From assembly GCA_963742205.1 (NCBI GenBank), contig CAVUKZ010000009.1, positions 186,001-250,000 of the forward strand: a stretch of DNA of 64,000 nucleotides, written 5' to 3'. A model generated the notes under the pieces. It saw only the letters and a program-made list of their open reading frames with translations, searched no databases and was not told the origin of the DNA. Below, in pieces: positions 15,770-24,659 of the stretch (the first letter of the stretch is position 1; each line of letters starts with the position of its first letter). Both the position numbers and the translations under genes were made by a program. The stretch is from WHSW01 sp963742205 (lineage in GTDB: Bacteria; Actinomycetota; Thermoleophilia; Solirubrobacterales; 70-9).

Positions 15770-16978
15770 GTGAGCGTCTCCGCGATCGACCCGGCGCGGC
15801 TCGAGGACGAATACGGAGTCCGCAACTACCACCCGCTGCCCGTGGTCATCACCCGCGGCGAGGGTTGCTGGGTCGAGGACACGGAGGGACAACGTTATTT
15901 CGACGCGCTGTCCGCCTACTCGGCGCTGAACTTCGGCCACCGCCACCCGCGACTGGTCGAGGCGGCTCGCGAGCAGCTCGACCGCCTGACGCTGACCAGC
16001 CGCGCCTTTCGCAACGATCGGCTCGGTGAGCTGTGCCAGGCCCTGGCGGAGGCATGCTCGCTGCAGCGGGTGCTGCCGATGAACACCGGCGCCGAGGCCG
16101 TGGAGACCGCGATCAAGGCCGCGCGCAAGTGGGGTTACGAGGTCAAGGGGGTGGGGGAGGGCCGGGCGAAGATCGTCGTCTGCCGCGGCAATTTCCATGG
16201 CCGCACGACGACGATCGTCTCCTTCTCGGACGACCCGGTGGCCCGCTCGGGCTTCGGCCCCTATACGCCCGGGTTCGACAGCGTTCCGTTCGGCGACCTG
16301 GGGGCGCTCGCGGCGGCGATCGGCGACGACACGGTTGCCTTCCTGGTCGAGCCGATCCAAGGCGAGGCCGGGGTGATCATCCCGCCGGACGGATACCTCG
16401 CCGGTGCTCGTGACCTGTGCGAGCGCGCGAACGTCCTGCTGATCGCCGACGAGATCCAGTCGGGACTCGGGCGCACCGGGACGACGTTCGCCTGCGAGCG
16501 CGAGGGGGTGACGCCGGACCTGATGCTGCTCGGCAAGGCGCTCGGCGGCGGGATCGTGCCGATCTCCGCGGTCGTCGGCTCGGACGAGGTGCTGGGGCTG
16601 TTCCGGCCGGGTGAGCACGGGAGCACGTTCGGCGGCAACCCGCTCGCCTGTGCCATCGCCCTCGCCGTGCTGGAACTGCTCGCCGACGGCTCGCTACCCC
16701 GCCGGGCCGCCGAGCTGGGCTCGAGCTTCGGCGCCTCCCTCGCCGCCGCCAACCACCCCGCGGTCACCGAGATCCGCCAGCGCGGACTCTGGATCGGGGT
16801 CGACCTCGACGACGGTGCGGCGACCGCCCGCGGCGCGTGCGAGCGGCTGATGGCCGCCGGGGTGCTGGCGAAGGAGACTCAGGAGCGCACGATCCGCTTC
16901 GCGCCGCCCCTGACAACCACCGACGACGAGCTCGAGTGGCTGCTCGAGCGCGTCAACGGAGTGCTCGCGGAGGCCTAA
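15770..16978 (+). CDS. rocD: Ornithine--oxo-acid aminotransferase, 402 aa
   Basis: Class III PLP aminotransferase converting ornithine and 2-oxoglutarate to glutamate semialdehyde and glutamate. Sequence hallmarks: EYGVRNYHPLPVVITRGEG, YSALNFGHRHP, MNTGAEAVETAIKAARKWGY (the AVExAxKxARxWGY stretch is typical of RocD), CRGNFHGRTTTIVS, LVEPIQGEAG, Asp227 in LLIADEIQSGLGRTG, and Schiff-base Lys256 in LLGKALGGG. Length is that of bacterial RocD. GTG start. Close behind the selenium-binding protein gene and likely cotranscribed, though no shared pathway is evident. Confidence 0.92.
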   Translation: MSVSAIDPARLEDEYGVRNYHPLPVVITRGEGCWVEDTEGQRYFDALSAYSALNFGHRHPRLVEAAREQLDRLTLTSRAFRNDRLGELCQALAEACSLQRVLPMNTGAEAVETAIKAARKWGYEVKGVGEGRAKIVVCRGNFHGRTTTIVSFSDDPVARSGFGPYTPGFDSVPFGDLGALAAAIGDDTVAFLVEPIQGEAGVIIPPDGYLAGARDLCERANVLLIADEIQSGLGRTGTTFACEREGVTPDLMLLGKALGGGIVPISAVVGSDEVLGLFRPGEHGSTFGGNPLACAIALAVLELLADGSLPRRAAELGSSFGASLAAANHPAVTEIRQRGLWIGVDLDDGAATARGACERLMAAGVLAKETQERTIRFAPPLTTTDDELEWLLERVNGVLAEA

Positions 16979-17009
16979 CCGCTCACACCGCACCTCCTCG
17001 CCCCGTTTG

Positions 17010-17711
17010 ATGAGCATGCCGGCCCGCAACCGCGTCACGCCGATGGGGGAGATCGAGGCGTTCGCCTTGCGCGGCGCCTGGACCGGGAACCGGGGGATCC
17101 TCCATCGAGGACGGGAGATCGTCCGCTTTCACGCGAGCGACCTGTGGATCACCTGCGCGCTCGAGTTCCGCGGCCGCTGGGCCGAGCAGTGGCGCCCGCA
17201 CCACTTCACGTGGCTGTACTTCTTCGACGAGGCGGTCTCGCTTGCGGCCGGGCATCGGCCGTGCGCCGAATGCCGACGGGCGAGCTACAACGCGTACCGC
17301 GACGCGTGGGCCGATGGACTGGGAGTCGCGCCCCCGTCGGCGAAGGAGATCAACCGGCGCCTGCACGGCGAGCGCCTCTTCCGGGGGACGCACCGCCGGC
17401 GGTTGCACGAGCTTGCGTGGGACGAGCTCCCCGACGGCACCTTCGTGCTCGCCGACGAGGCCCCGGCGGTGGTGGTGGGCGACCGGCTGGCGCCGTGGAC
17501 GCGCGGGGGCTACCGCGGCGGGTTGCGGCGCCCCCGCCGAGGGACGGCGACGGTGATCACGCCCCCGTCGACGGTCGCCGCGCTGCGGGCGGGGTACGGG
17601 GTCCAGGTCGATCCCGGGCGCACTGGGCCGCTCGTAGACTGGTCGCGCGGCCGAATGGGTTGGCCCGCCCGGACGAGAGCTCGCGCCGTACCCGGCCTGA
17701 CGACGGCGTGA
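17010..17711 (+). CDS. Conserved hypothetical with CAEC motif, 233 aa
   Basis: Contains the stretch LAAGHRPCAECRRASYNAYRDAW shortened here as AGHRPCAECRRASYNAYRDA, with a CxxC that could bind metal, after NRGILHRG and a W-rich central part (HHFTWLYFFDEAVS). I recognise this as a widely distributed bacterial protein of unknown function. Start chosen as the ATG at 17010; a second ATG at 17016 is equally possible and there is no good ribosome site. The last 40 residues are Arg-rich and less conserved-looking. Followed by a small membrane protein gene. Confidence 0.65.
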   Translation: MSMPARNRVTPMGEIEAFALRGAWTGNRGILHRGREIVRFHASDLWITCALEFRGRWAEQWRPHHFTWLYFFDEAVSLAAGHRPCAECRRASYNAYRDAWADGLGVAPPSAKEINRRLHGERLFRGTHRRRLHELAWDELPDGTFVLADEAPAVVVGDRLAPWTRGGYRGGLRRPRRGTATVITPPSTVAALRAGYGVQVDPGRTGPLVDWSRGRMGWPARTRARAVPGLTTA

Positions 17712-17726
17712 AAGGGAGGTCTTCCG

Positions 17727-17981
17727 ATGGACCAGGTCATTCAGGTAATCGGCTCGCTGCTGATCCTCGCCGCCTTCGGCGCCGCGCAGCGCGGGCGGCT
17801 CGCGACGGACTCTCGGCCCTATCTGCTCCTCAACCTCGTCGGCTCCGCGGTCCTCGCTGTGCTCGCGCTCCACGAGCGCCAGGCCGGATTTCTCCTGCTC
17901 GAGGCGGTCTGGGCTGCGATCTCGGCCTGGGGCCTGGTGCAGGGCCTCCGCGGCCAGCCGCCTCCGGCGCCCGGCCACTGA
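17727..17981 (+). CDS. CBU_0592-type small membrane protein, 84 aa
   Basis: AAAGGGAGG ribosome site. Three hydrophobic helices: QVIQVIGSLLILAAFGAAQ, PYLLLNLVGSAVLAVLAL and GFLLLEAVWAAISAWGLVQG, with the D/P-Y-L-LN-GS pattern typical of the CBU_0592-like family of bacterial inner-membrane proteins. Function unknown. Converges with the RTX gene. Confidence 0.75.
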   Translation: MDQVIQVIGSLLILAAFGAAQRGRLATDSRPYLLLNLVGSAVLAVLALHERQAGFLLLEAVWAAISAWGLVQGLRGQPPPAPGH

Positions 17982-18007
17982 CGCGCGTTCGCGTCCCGCG
18001 GCGAGGT

Positions 18008-19657
18008 TCAGCAACCTCGCGACCGGTCGCGGCCCGGGCCGCCGGCGCAGCGGTCCCGGCGTCCCTTGCCCCCGACGAGACGATCCGCTCCCGGGCCGCC
18101 GCGCAAGCGGTCGTTGCCGCCCTTGCCCCGCAGCCGGTCGCGCCCGCCCTGTCCGCTGAGCACGTCCTTACGGCCGCCACCGATCACCACGTCGTTGCCC
18201 GGGCCTGCCTTCACGCGTGAGCGTCCGGCGAGGGTGCAGACCGTGTCGTTGCCCGGGCCTGCCTTCACGCGATCGCGCTTCGAGGTGCCGATGATCACGT
18301 CGTCACCCTCCGTCCCCTTGGTCCGCTTGCCTGGCGCGGCCAGGATCGTCGCCGGGCGCCCGCTGCATGTAGGCGGCGGCGCGGATGACTCGGGTTCGCC
18401 GCCGAGCACTCGGACCAGCCCGAAGTTGTCCGGGTTCTGCCCGGCGTCCGTGATTCCGGCGGCGACGATGCGCCCGTCGGGCTGCAGAGCGATCGCGGTC
18501 GCGGCCAACCCTGCGTCGAAGGCAACCGGCGCGAACCCGCCGCTGCCGAAGCCCGGGTCCGGCGTGCCGCCGGCATCGAAGCGGGCGAGGCCAAACCCGT
18601 CACCCGCCTGGGCGACGATCTTGCCGTCAGGCTGCACCTCCACGTCGCTCGAACCCTCGGAGTCCCCGAGATCCCGCGTCAGCACCCCGCCGGTCCCGAA
18701 GCTCGGGTCCAGCGTTCCGCCGGCGTCGTAGCGGAAGATCGCGAAGTCGCCGCTGCCCCCGGACGCCGTGTCGCCGGAAACCAGGATGCGCCCGTCAGGC
18801 TGCAGCGCGACCGCGTTGGCGATCGTGACCTCGCCGAGTGCCGTCGTCTGACGCCCATCGCCGCTGAAGCTCGGGTCAAGCGCTCCGGCGGCGCTGAGGC
18901 GCGCGACCGCGACGTCGTAGGACCCTCCGGTCCCCGAGGCGCCCGCGGCAACCACGGCGCCGTCGCCCTGCAGCTCCATGTCGGTTGCCACGTCGAGCGC
19001 GCCGAAGTCCACCATCTGCAGTCCGTCGCCGGAAAACGAGTTGTCGGGGCTGCCGTTGGCCAGATAGCGGGCGACGGCGAAGTCGTTGCCGCCCAGCCCG
19101 GTGCTCGACTGGCCGGCGGCGACGACCCTGCCGTCGGGCATCAGCTCGACGTCGGACGCCGCCTCCTCGCCGCCGAAGTCGGTGAACGTAAGTCCGTCGC
19201 CGTCGAAGCTCAGGTCCAGCGTGCCGTCGGGTCGGTAGCGGGCGAGGGCGAAGTTGGGCGGGCTCGGGCCGGCCTGGGTGAACCCGCCAACGACGATCCG
19301 ACCGTCGGGCCGGATGGCCACCGAGGTCGCGCTCTCGTCGGCCCCGAACCCGGTCTCGACCTGCCCGTCCCCGCCGCCGAACCCCGCGTCCGGCGAGCCG
19401 TCGGCGTTGTAGCGGGCGACCGTGAAGTCATCGGAGAAGAAGCCAACCGCGACGATCTTGCCATCCGTTTGAACGGCGACGTCACTGGCGGCCTCATCGC
19501 CCCCGAAGTCGCTGGCCACCAAACCCCCGAAGCCGAAGCTGCGGTCGATGTCGCCGGGCCGGGCGTCGGCGGGGCCGCACACGGCGGCGGCGTAGAGCAG
19601 GGCCACTCCGAATCCACGCCGAAGCGCCCGCAGCCGGATGCTCGTGGCGATCGTCAC
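18008..19657 (-). CDS. Secreted delta-60 repeat protein with RTX calcium-binding tail, 549 aa
   Basis: Signal peptide at GVALLYAAAVCGPADARPGD. Residues 33-435 hold about seven copies of the delta-60 repeat (for example VQTDGKIVAVGFFSDDFTVA followed by RYNADGSPDAGFGG), which folds as a beta-propeller-like domain. Residues 460-549 carry a degenerate hemolysin-type calcium-binding region with GTEGDDVIIGTS, AGPGNDTVCTL, AGPGNDVVIGG, GGNDRLRGGPGADRLVGG. Such proteins are large-family surface or exported proteins in Solirubrobacterales. GTG start; no accessory secretion genes nearby. Function unknown. Confidence 0.85.
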   Translation of the reverse strand: MTIATSIRLRALRRGFGVALLYAAAVCGPADARPGDIDRSFGFGGLVASDFGGDEAASDVAVQTDGKIVAVGFFSDDFTVARYNADGSPDAGFGGGDGQVETGFGADESATSVAIRPDGRIVVGGFTQAGPSPPNFALARYRPDGTLDLSFDGDGLTFTDFGGEEAASDVELMPDGRVVAAGQSSTGLGGNDFAVARYLANGSPDNSFSGDGLQMVDFGALDVATDMELQGDGAVVAAGASGTGGSYDVAVARLSAAGALDPSFSGDGRQTTALGEVTIANAVALQPDGRILVSGDTASGGSGDFAIFRYDAGGTLDPSFGTGGVLTRDLGDSEGSSDVEVQPDGKIVAQAGDGFGLARFDAGGTPDPGFGSGGFAPVAFDAGLAATAIALQPDGRIVAAGITDAGQNPDNFGLVRVLGGEPESSAPPPTCSGRPATILAAPGKRTKGTEGDDVIIGTSKRDRVKAGPGNDTVCTLAGRSRVKAGPGNDVVIGGGRKDVLSGQGGRDRLRGKGGNDRLRGGPGADRLVGGKGRRDRCAGGPGRDRSRGC

Positions 19658-19914
19658 GTCCTGCCCATCACATCAGACGCGGAGCGCACGTGCACGGTCC
19701 AGCCGAGGGTGTCGCCGAGCGCGTGCCCTCGCCGAACTCCGCGCCGCCGGTCCCGGTCGGCGCCCGCCCGTCCCACGGTTCATCCGGCTCGCCTGGTCGA
19801 TCGACGCCGGCGAACCGATCGAGCGTCCGGCGATCGTCGCCTGCCGGTACACCGAGGAGGACTGTTAGAGGGGAGGCGTGACGGGGCGGCGGCTCGGCCT
19901 ATGCTCCCGCTCGA

Positions 19915-20331
19915 ATGCGCCTGATCCTCAACGTCATCTGGCTGGTCCTCTGCGGCTTCTGGATGGCCCTCGGCTATCTGCTCGCGGCGGTGATCATGTT
20001 CATCCTGATCATCACGATCCCGTTCGCGCTCCAGGCGCTGAAGATGGCGAACTTCGCGTTCTGGCCCTTCGGCCGCACCCTCGTCAAGCGCCCCGACGCC
20101 GGCGCGCCGTCGGCGATCGGCAACGTGATCTGGTTCCTGCTCGCCGGCTGGTGGTTGGCGATCGGCCACCTGATCACCGGCGTGGCGCTGTGCATCACGA
20201 TCATCGGCATCCCCCTCGGGATCGCCAACTTCAAGCTCATCCCGGTCTCGCTCACACCGTTCGGGCGCGACATCGTGCCGATCGACGAGGTCGCGCCGGG
20301 CGACGCGATCATCGTTCCGGCAGGGCGCTGA
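19915..20331 (+). CDS. YccF-domain inner-membrane protein, 138 aa
   Basis: Two copies of the YccF motif: VIWLVLCGFWMALGYLLAAV with ITIPFALQALKMANFAFWPF, and VIWFLLAGWWLAIGHLITGV with IIGIPLGIANFKLIPVSLTP followed by FGR. Four membrane helices. Matches E. coli YccF in size and repeat arrangement. Role unknown. Confidence 0.9.
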   Translation: MRLILNVIWLVLCGFWMALGYLLAAVIMFILIITIPFALQALKMANFAFWPFGRTLVKRPDAGAPSAIGNVIWFLLAGWWLAIGHLITGVALCITIIGIPLGIANFKLIPVSLTPFGRDIVPIDEVAPGDAIIVPAGR

Positions 20332-20339
20332 CGCCCCAC

Positions 20340-20367
20340 TTGCGTTCAGGAAAACCGCGTATAGGGT
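20340..20367 (+). promoter_or_regulatory. Candidate promoter of the secreted-protein gene
   Basis: TTGCGT (20340-20345), 16-base spacer, TAGGGT (20362-20367), eight bases before an ATG at 20376. The block ATAGGGTGGGCG is shared with the promoter at 9342-9353. Confidence 0.5.
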
Positions 20368-20375
20368 GGGCGCCT

Positions 20376-20949
20376 ATGCGGCGGCTCGGCAGGCAAATGG
20401 CGCTCGTCGCTCGCGCTCGGAGGCGAGCTCGCGCTCGCAGTGGCGGCGAGCGCCAACGCGCTCTCGCTCGGCGCCGTGGCGCCTCCGAACATGGGCGGCT
20501 GCGGGAACTGCGACGTGTTCCAGTCCAGGACCGCCCCCAACACGCCCAGGTACGCCGTTCCGGCCGGTCCGACCGGGCAGTGGACGATCAGCTCGTGGAG
20601 CGCCCAGGGCGGGGGCTCGGCGACGGGCCGGGCGCGGCTACGCGTCTATCGGCCGACCGCGACCGCGGGGCAGTACAAGCTCGTCAAGCAGTCACGCTTC
20701 CAGGTGGTGCCCCCCGACGCGCATCCGAAGTTCACCACCAACCTGAACGTCCAGAAGGGTGATGTGCTCGGCCTGGCGACGATCAGCGGCCTCGCCTCCG
20801 CGTACCCGAGCACCAGCAACAGCACGGTGAAGACGGTGGGGGGCGGACCGTCGGGACCGGTCACCACCGTGGGCGCCGGGACCCCCTTCCCGCTCGGCAC
20901 GCTCAGCCCCGAGCTCGTCAACGTCCAGGCGACGCTCGTCTCGCGCTGA
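20376..20949 (+). pseudogene. Secreted protein, unknown, with one indel in the signal peptide
   Basis: The ATG at 20376 sits right after a good promoter but its frame soon becomes Arg-rich nonsense. The frame that continues as WRSSLALGGELALAVAASAN is a signal peptide and leads into GAVAPPNMGGCGNCDVF and a beta-rich body ending VNVQATLVSR. One extra base near 20395-20398 (in CAAATGG) would join them to a 190-residue exported protein. If there is no error, translation may start at GTG 20440 without a signal. The mature part has a GCGNC motif and Thr/Ser/Gly-rich strands; no family recognised. Confidence 0.6.
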
Positions 20950-20960
20950 CAGCGGCCGAG

Positions 20961-21953
20961 CTAGCCCGCGTCGAGCGCCAGAACGCGCTCGAGCTCTTCG
21001 GCGCTGCCGCCTGAGCGACGGACGGCTCCGGGAGGCACCCCGACCACCCGCTTGAAGGCGCGCGCGAACGCGGCCTCGGACCGGTAGCCGAGCGCGCCCG
21101 CCAGTTCGGCGACGCCGGCGCCGTCCTCACGCAGGGCGGTGGCCGCGACCTGCATGCGCCATCGGGTCAGGTAGGCGACCGCCGGCTCGCCGACCAGGTC
21201 CGTGAATCGGGCGGCGAACGACGAGCGTGACATCGCAAGCTCGCGGGCGAGCGAGGCCACCGTCCAATCTCGGTCCGGCTCCGCATGCATCAGTCGCAGC
21301 GCCTCGCCGATCTGGGGATCGCGAAGCGCTCCCAGCCAGCCCGCCTCGGCCCCGGGCGCGGTCTCGATCCAGGCGCGGAGGATCTGGATCACGAGGATGT
21401 CGGCCAGCCGCGTGATGACCGCGGCTCCGCCTGGCCGCGGCACGCGAGCCTCGGCGGCGAGCAGACGCAGCGTCCCCTGCATGGCCTCGGCCTCGGGCCC
21501 GGAGCCGGCGTCGACCCGGATCACGTCCGGGAGCACGGCCACCAGGTTGTGCGCGGCCGGGTGGTCAAAGCGGACGGCACCGCACATGAGGCGCGTCGGT
21601 GCTCCGCCGCCACCGTGACGCAGGACCTCGTAGCGCTCGGAGACCTGCTCGCGATCAAGTTCCAGGATCCCGGGGGCCTGGGCGTCTGGACCGCTGCGCA
21701 GCGTGTGGCCGGTCCCGCGGGTGACCAGGGCGCAGTCGCCCGCCTGGAGCGTGGCACGGTCCCCGTCGGGCAGCTCGAGCTCAAACCCGCCGGCGGCGAC
21801 GACGTGGAACCACAGGTAGCCCGGGAGAGGCGGAAGCTCCAGGCCCCACGGCTCGGTGAGCTCGGAATGACAGTAGAAGGCGCCGCTCATCCGCAGGCTC
21901 TGCAGGGCCTCGCCGAGGGGGTCGGGCGCCGGTTGGGGGAGCGCGGGTTCCAT
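20961..21953 (-). CDS. AraC-family regulator with cupin N-terminal domain, 330 aa
   Basis: Residues 1-190 form a cupin ligand domain (YCHSELTEPWGLELPPLPGY, GDCALVTRGTGHTL) of the AraC_binding/Cupin_6 type. Residues 215-320 hold two helix-turn-helix motifs: DWTVASLARELAMSRSSFAA and VAELAGALGYRSEAAFARAF, with FKRVVGVPPGAVRR. Transcribed away from the cupin/DUF1772 genes 145 bases off, which it probably controls. TATAGT lies eight bases before the ATG. Confidence 0.9.
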   Translation of the reverse strand: MEPALPQPAPDPLGEALQSLRMSGAFYCHSELTEPWGLELPPLPGYLWFHVVAAGGFELELPDGDRATLQAGDCALVTRGTGHTLRSGPDAQAPGILELDREQVSERYEVLRHGGGGAPTRLMCGAVRFDHPAAHNLVAVLPDVIRVDAGSGPEAEAMQGTLRLLAAEARVPRPGGAAVITRLADILVIQILRAWIETAPGAEAGWLGALRDPQIGEALRLMHAEPDRDWTVASLARELAMSRSSFAARFTDLVGEPAVAYLTRWRMQVAATALREDGAGVAELAGALGYRSEAAFARAFKRVVGVPPGAVRRSGGSAEELERVLALDAG

Positions 21954-21961
21954 CGGCGGTG

Positions 21962-21967
21962 ACTATA
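21962..21967 (-). promoter_or_regulatory. -10 element of the AraC gene
   Basis: TATAGT on the minus strand, eight bases before the ATG at 21951-21953, which would give an almost leaderless transcript. No convincing -35. The 145-base gap to the cupin gene is AT-richer than its surroundings and should hold the regulator binding sites. Confidence 0.4.
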
Positions 21968-22098
21968 CGACCTGGAATGCCCAAAAGTCCACCTGACTCG
22001 GACGATTGAGCATAAATCACGGTTTCTGGACCATAGACAGTCGTGGTGTGACCGCGGAAACTGGACGTCAGGTAATGACCACGTCCAAGGAGAGCACC

Positions 22099-22683
22099 AT
22101 GATCGCACCAGGACAGACGCTCGAGAACCCGGTGACGGGCGAGCGCTTCGAGTTCATCGAGACCGCGGCGACCACCGGCGGCGAGCTGCTCGCGTTCGAG
22201 CTCGGCCTGCGAGCCGGCGGCGGAGTGCCGATGCAGCACGTGCATCCGATCCAGACGGAGCGCTTCGAGGTCGTCGAGGGCGAGATGCGGTTCCGCGTCG
22301 GCGGGCGCACGGTCGACGCCGGCCCGGGCGCGGTGGTCGAGGTCGAGCCCGGCGTTCGGCACGGGTTCGCCAACCCCGGTGAGGGCTACGCGCGGGTCCG
22401 CGTGGAGGTTCGCCCGGCGCTGGCGATGGAGGAGATGTTCGCCGAGGTGATCGCCATGGCCGAGGCCGGGCGGATGACCCGGCGGGGCATGCCGCGCAAC
22501 CTGCTCGACCTCGCCCTGCTCGCCCGCACCTACGACGAGGAGGCGCACGCGCCGTTCCTCGGCCGGCGCCTGCAGCGGTTCCTGCTCGCGCCGCTCGTGT
22601 TCGCCGCCCGCCGTCTGCGTCGCGGCGCCCGGCCGGCCGCGGCCTCGGGCGCGCAGGTCGCGGTGGGAGCCGGTCGTGTCTAG
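22099..22683 (+). CDS. Cupin-domain protein, 194 aa
   Basis: ATG with CAAGGAG seven bases upstream; earlier in-frame ATGs lack such a site. The single cupin barrel shows both motifs: GGGVPMQHVHPIQTERFEVV (His ligands and Glu) and PGAVVEVEPGVRHGFANPG. After it comes a helical tail with LLDLALLARTYDEEAHAP and a Leu-rich amphipathic or membrane-associated helix (FLLAPLVFAARRLRR). The next gene starts eight bases before its stop. Probably a small-molecule-binding or dioxygenase-like protein controlled by the divergent AraC regulator. Confidence 0.8.
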   Translation: MIAPGQTLENPVTGERFEFIETAATTGGELLAFELGLRAGGGVPMQHVHPIQTERFEVVEGEMRFRVGGRTVDAGPGAVVEVEPGVRHGFANPGEGYARVRVEVRPALAMEEMFAEVIAMAEAGRMTRRGMPRNLLDLALLARTYDEEAHAPFLGRRLQRFLLAPLVFAARRLRRGARPAAASGAQVAVGAGRV

Positions 22684-23155
22684 CGGGGCGACGGCGCTGA
22701 CGATCGCCGCGGCGATCGGTTGCGCGCTCAACGGCGGCGTTCTCTTCGGGTTCTCGTCGTTCGTGCTCCCGGCGCTCGGCCGTCTGGCTCCCGCCGAGGG
22801 CATCAGGGCGATGCAGTCGATCAACGTGGTCGCGATCACCCCGGCGTTCATGACCGCGTTCGTCGGGACGGCGGCGCTATGCGTGGCGCTGATCGTCGTC
22901 GGGTTCGCGGCCGCCGACGCGCCGACGGGGTACCTGGTCGCCGGCGCGCTCACCTATCTCGTCGGGGTCTTCGTCCTGACGCGGGCCTACAACGTGCCGC
23001 TCAACGACGCGCTCGAGCGGGTCGACCCTGATGCATACGAGGCGGAGGCCTCCTGGCTGCGCTACCGGCAGCGGTGGGCGGTCGCCAACCACGTGCGCTC
23101 GGCGGCCGGGGTGGTCGCAGGCGGCCTGATGATCCTCGGGCTGGTGGCCGGCTGA
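22676..23155 (+). CDS. DUF1772 (anthrone oxygenase-like) membrane protein, 159 aa
   Basis: GTG start overlapping the cupin gene by eight bases. Four membrane helices with the DUF1772 signature: GVLFGFSSFVLPALGRL, AMQSINVVAITPAFMTAF, NVPLNDALERVDPDA and WLRYRQRWAVANHVRSAAG. The family includes fungal anthrone oxygenases and the noxC-like group; bacterial members often sit with AraC/LysR regulators. Reaction unknown. Confidence 0.85.
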   Translation: MSSGATALTIAAAIGCALNGGVLFGFSSFVLPALGRLAPAEGIRAMQSINVVAITPAFMTAFVGTAALCVALIVVGFAAADAPTGYLVAGALTYLVGVFVLTRAYNVPLNDALERVDPDAYEAEASWLRYRQRWAVANHVRSAAGVVAGGLMILGLVAG

Positions 23156-23264
23156 GGCCGGCCACCGCTTGCGCCTACGCGGACCCTCCACCTGGCGCTT
23201 GGCCGGGGAGCGGGCGGGTAGGGGGCATCAGCACGGCTTCTGCCAGCAACGAAAGGAATCGAAG

Positions 23265-23639
23265 ATGAGCACGGTTGCGATCGTCCTGATCGTCATCGCC
23301 GTCCTGGTCGTACTCGCCCTGATCGCCCTCGCCTCGCGCCGGCGCCGCGAGCGCCAGCTCGACGACCGCCGTCAGGTGGCGAGCGCGCACCGCGAGGAGG
23401 CGTCCGCGCGCCGCCTGACCGCCGAGAAGGAGGCCGCCGCGGCCGACGAACAGGCCGCCCGCGCCCGGCGCGAGGCCGCCGAGGCCGAGGAGCGCGGCCA
23501 GGCAGCGGAGCGTGAGCGCGAGACGGCGACGGCCCACGAGGAGCACGCGCAGCGCGTCGACCCCGACGCCGACCGCCAGGCGGAGTCGACCGAGGAGGAG
23601 CGCGCCCGCGACGACGTGGCCGCGGACCGGCGCGCCTAG
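23265..23639 (+). CDS. Membrane-anchored coiled-coil protein, 124 aa
   Basis: ATG with GAAAGGAA upstream. N-terminal helix STVAIVLIVIAVLVVLALIA, then SRRRRERQ and a long Glu/Arg/Ala coiled coil (residues 40-124) with heptad-like EAAAADEQAARARREAAEAE. Single-pass, cytoplasmic tail by the positive-inside rule. A common actinobacterial protein type with no known role. Confidence 0.75.
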   Translation: MSTVAIVLIVIAVLVVLALIALASRRRRERQLDDRRQVASAHREEASARRLTAEKEAAAADEQAARARREAAEAEERGQAAERERETATAHEEHAQRVDPDADRQAESTEEERARDDVAADRRA

Positions 23640-23660
23640 TCGGAGGCTAGGCTCTGGGGC

Positions 23661-23948
23661 GTGCCTGAGCTGGAGGACGCAGTGAAGCTCGTGACGGAGC
23701 CGGCGAACGTGACCCGTTTGGGAGCGACGGGGCCGCAGGAGCGGTTCGCGGTCCGGTCGAACCGCGTCCTGCGCGCGCTGCGCGAGCAGGGCGCCGGCAA
23801 GGCCGAGGCCCACGAGCTCGCCCTCGCCGCTCTCGCCGAGGTCGGCGGCGGCGCCGAGATCGCGACCGCTAGGGCGGCGCAGCGCGGCGCGCGCGGAGAC
23901 CGCGAGATCGAGAGCTGGTGGGTGCCCGGGGAGGCCGTCCACTTCTAG
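23661..23948 (+). CDS. Small helical protein, unknown, 95 aa
   Basis: GTG start eight bases after TAGGCT (23648-23653), so probably leaderless. Sequence is helical: RFAVRSNRVLRALREQGAGK and AHELALAALAEVGGGAEI, ending WWVPGEAVHF. No membrane segment or motif. Converges with the GST-like gene. Confidence 0.55.
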   Translation: MPELEDAVKLVTEPANVTRLGATGPQERFAVRSNRVLRALREQGAGKAEAHELALAALAEVGGGAEIATARAAQRGARGDREIESWWVPGEAVHF

Positions 23949-23969
23949 CGCCGCTTGCGCGGCTGGCGG

Positions 23970-24659
23970 TCAGCCGCCGGATTTGGCTGAGGCGACGAAG
24001 GCGCGGACGTCACCGGCCGGCTCGGAGTACGCGTCGCCGAGCGCCTCCTCGACCGCGCCCATGTACTCCTCGGCCCAGGCCGGGAACTCGTAGTCGATCG
24101 CGCGCAGGAACTCCAGCGTCGCCGCCAGTCGGATGTCGGCGATCGTCGGCGAATCGCCGCCGATGAACCTGCGGTCGTCGAGGAAATGCGCGCGAAACGC
24201 CTCGAGCGGCTCGGCCAGCGCGGTCTGGGCATCGCGCTGCGCCTGCGCCTTCAGCTCGTCGCTTGCCTCGGACGTCGCGACCTCGCCCGCGTACTGGGGA
24301 AAGCCGAGCGTCGGATACGTGGCGCGCGCGACCAGCGGATAGAAGGTGCCGATCAAATAGAACATCGCGCTGTCGTTCATCGCCCGCTCGCCCGGATCGG
24401 TCGGGTAGAGGCGGTCGAGCCCGTGCTTGTTGCAGAGGTACTGCATGATCGCGCAGCTCTCCCACAGCGACCCGCGCGGGAGGTCGCCCTCCTCGAGCAG
24501 CGGGGTCAGGTGCGCCGGGTCCTTGGCGAGGAACTCCGGGGTCGTCGTCTGGCCCCAGACGTCGACCTCCTCGAACTCCAGTCCGGCGGCGCGGACGAAT
24601 ACCCGCGCGCTCAGGTTGTTCACGCTCGGCATCAGGACGTTGAGGGTGTTGGCGGCCAT
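23970..24659 (-). CDS. Glutathione S-transferase-family protein, 229 aa
   Basis: Thioredoxin-fold N-terminal domain: LNVLMPSVNNLSARVFVRAA, cis-Pro loop PAHLTPLLEEGD and GSLWESCAIMQYLCNKHG for the thiol-binding Ser; helical C-terminal domain with FIGGDSPTIADIRLAATLEF, the N-capping box. Closest in feel to theta/beta-class or mycothiol-era GST-like enzymes. Its ATG follows directly on the VOC stop codon (TAGATG), so it is the last gene of the four-gene operon. Confidence 0.88.
   Translation of the reverse strand: MAANTLNVLMPSVNNLSARVFVRAAGLEFEEVDVWGQTTTPEFLAKDPAHLTPLLEEGDLPRGSLWESCAIMQYLCNKHGLDRLYPTDPGERAMNDSAMFYLIGTFYPLVARATYPTLGFPQYAGEVATSEASDELKAQAQRDAQTALAEPLEAFRAHFLDDRRFIGGDSPTIADIRLAATLEFLRAIDYEFPAWAEEYMGAVEEALGDAYSEPAGDVRAFVASAKSGG

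Noticed and set aside
19638..19868. Short plus-strand frame ending in RFIRLAWSIDAGEPIE and ERPAIVACRYTEED
   Set aside because: The end looks natural, but there is no usable start and it overlaps the 5' end of the delta-60 gene. Possibly a remnant; not strong enough to list.
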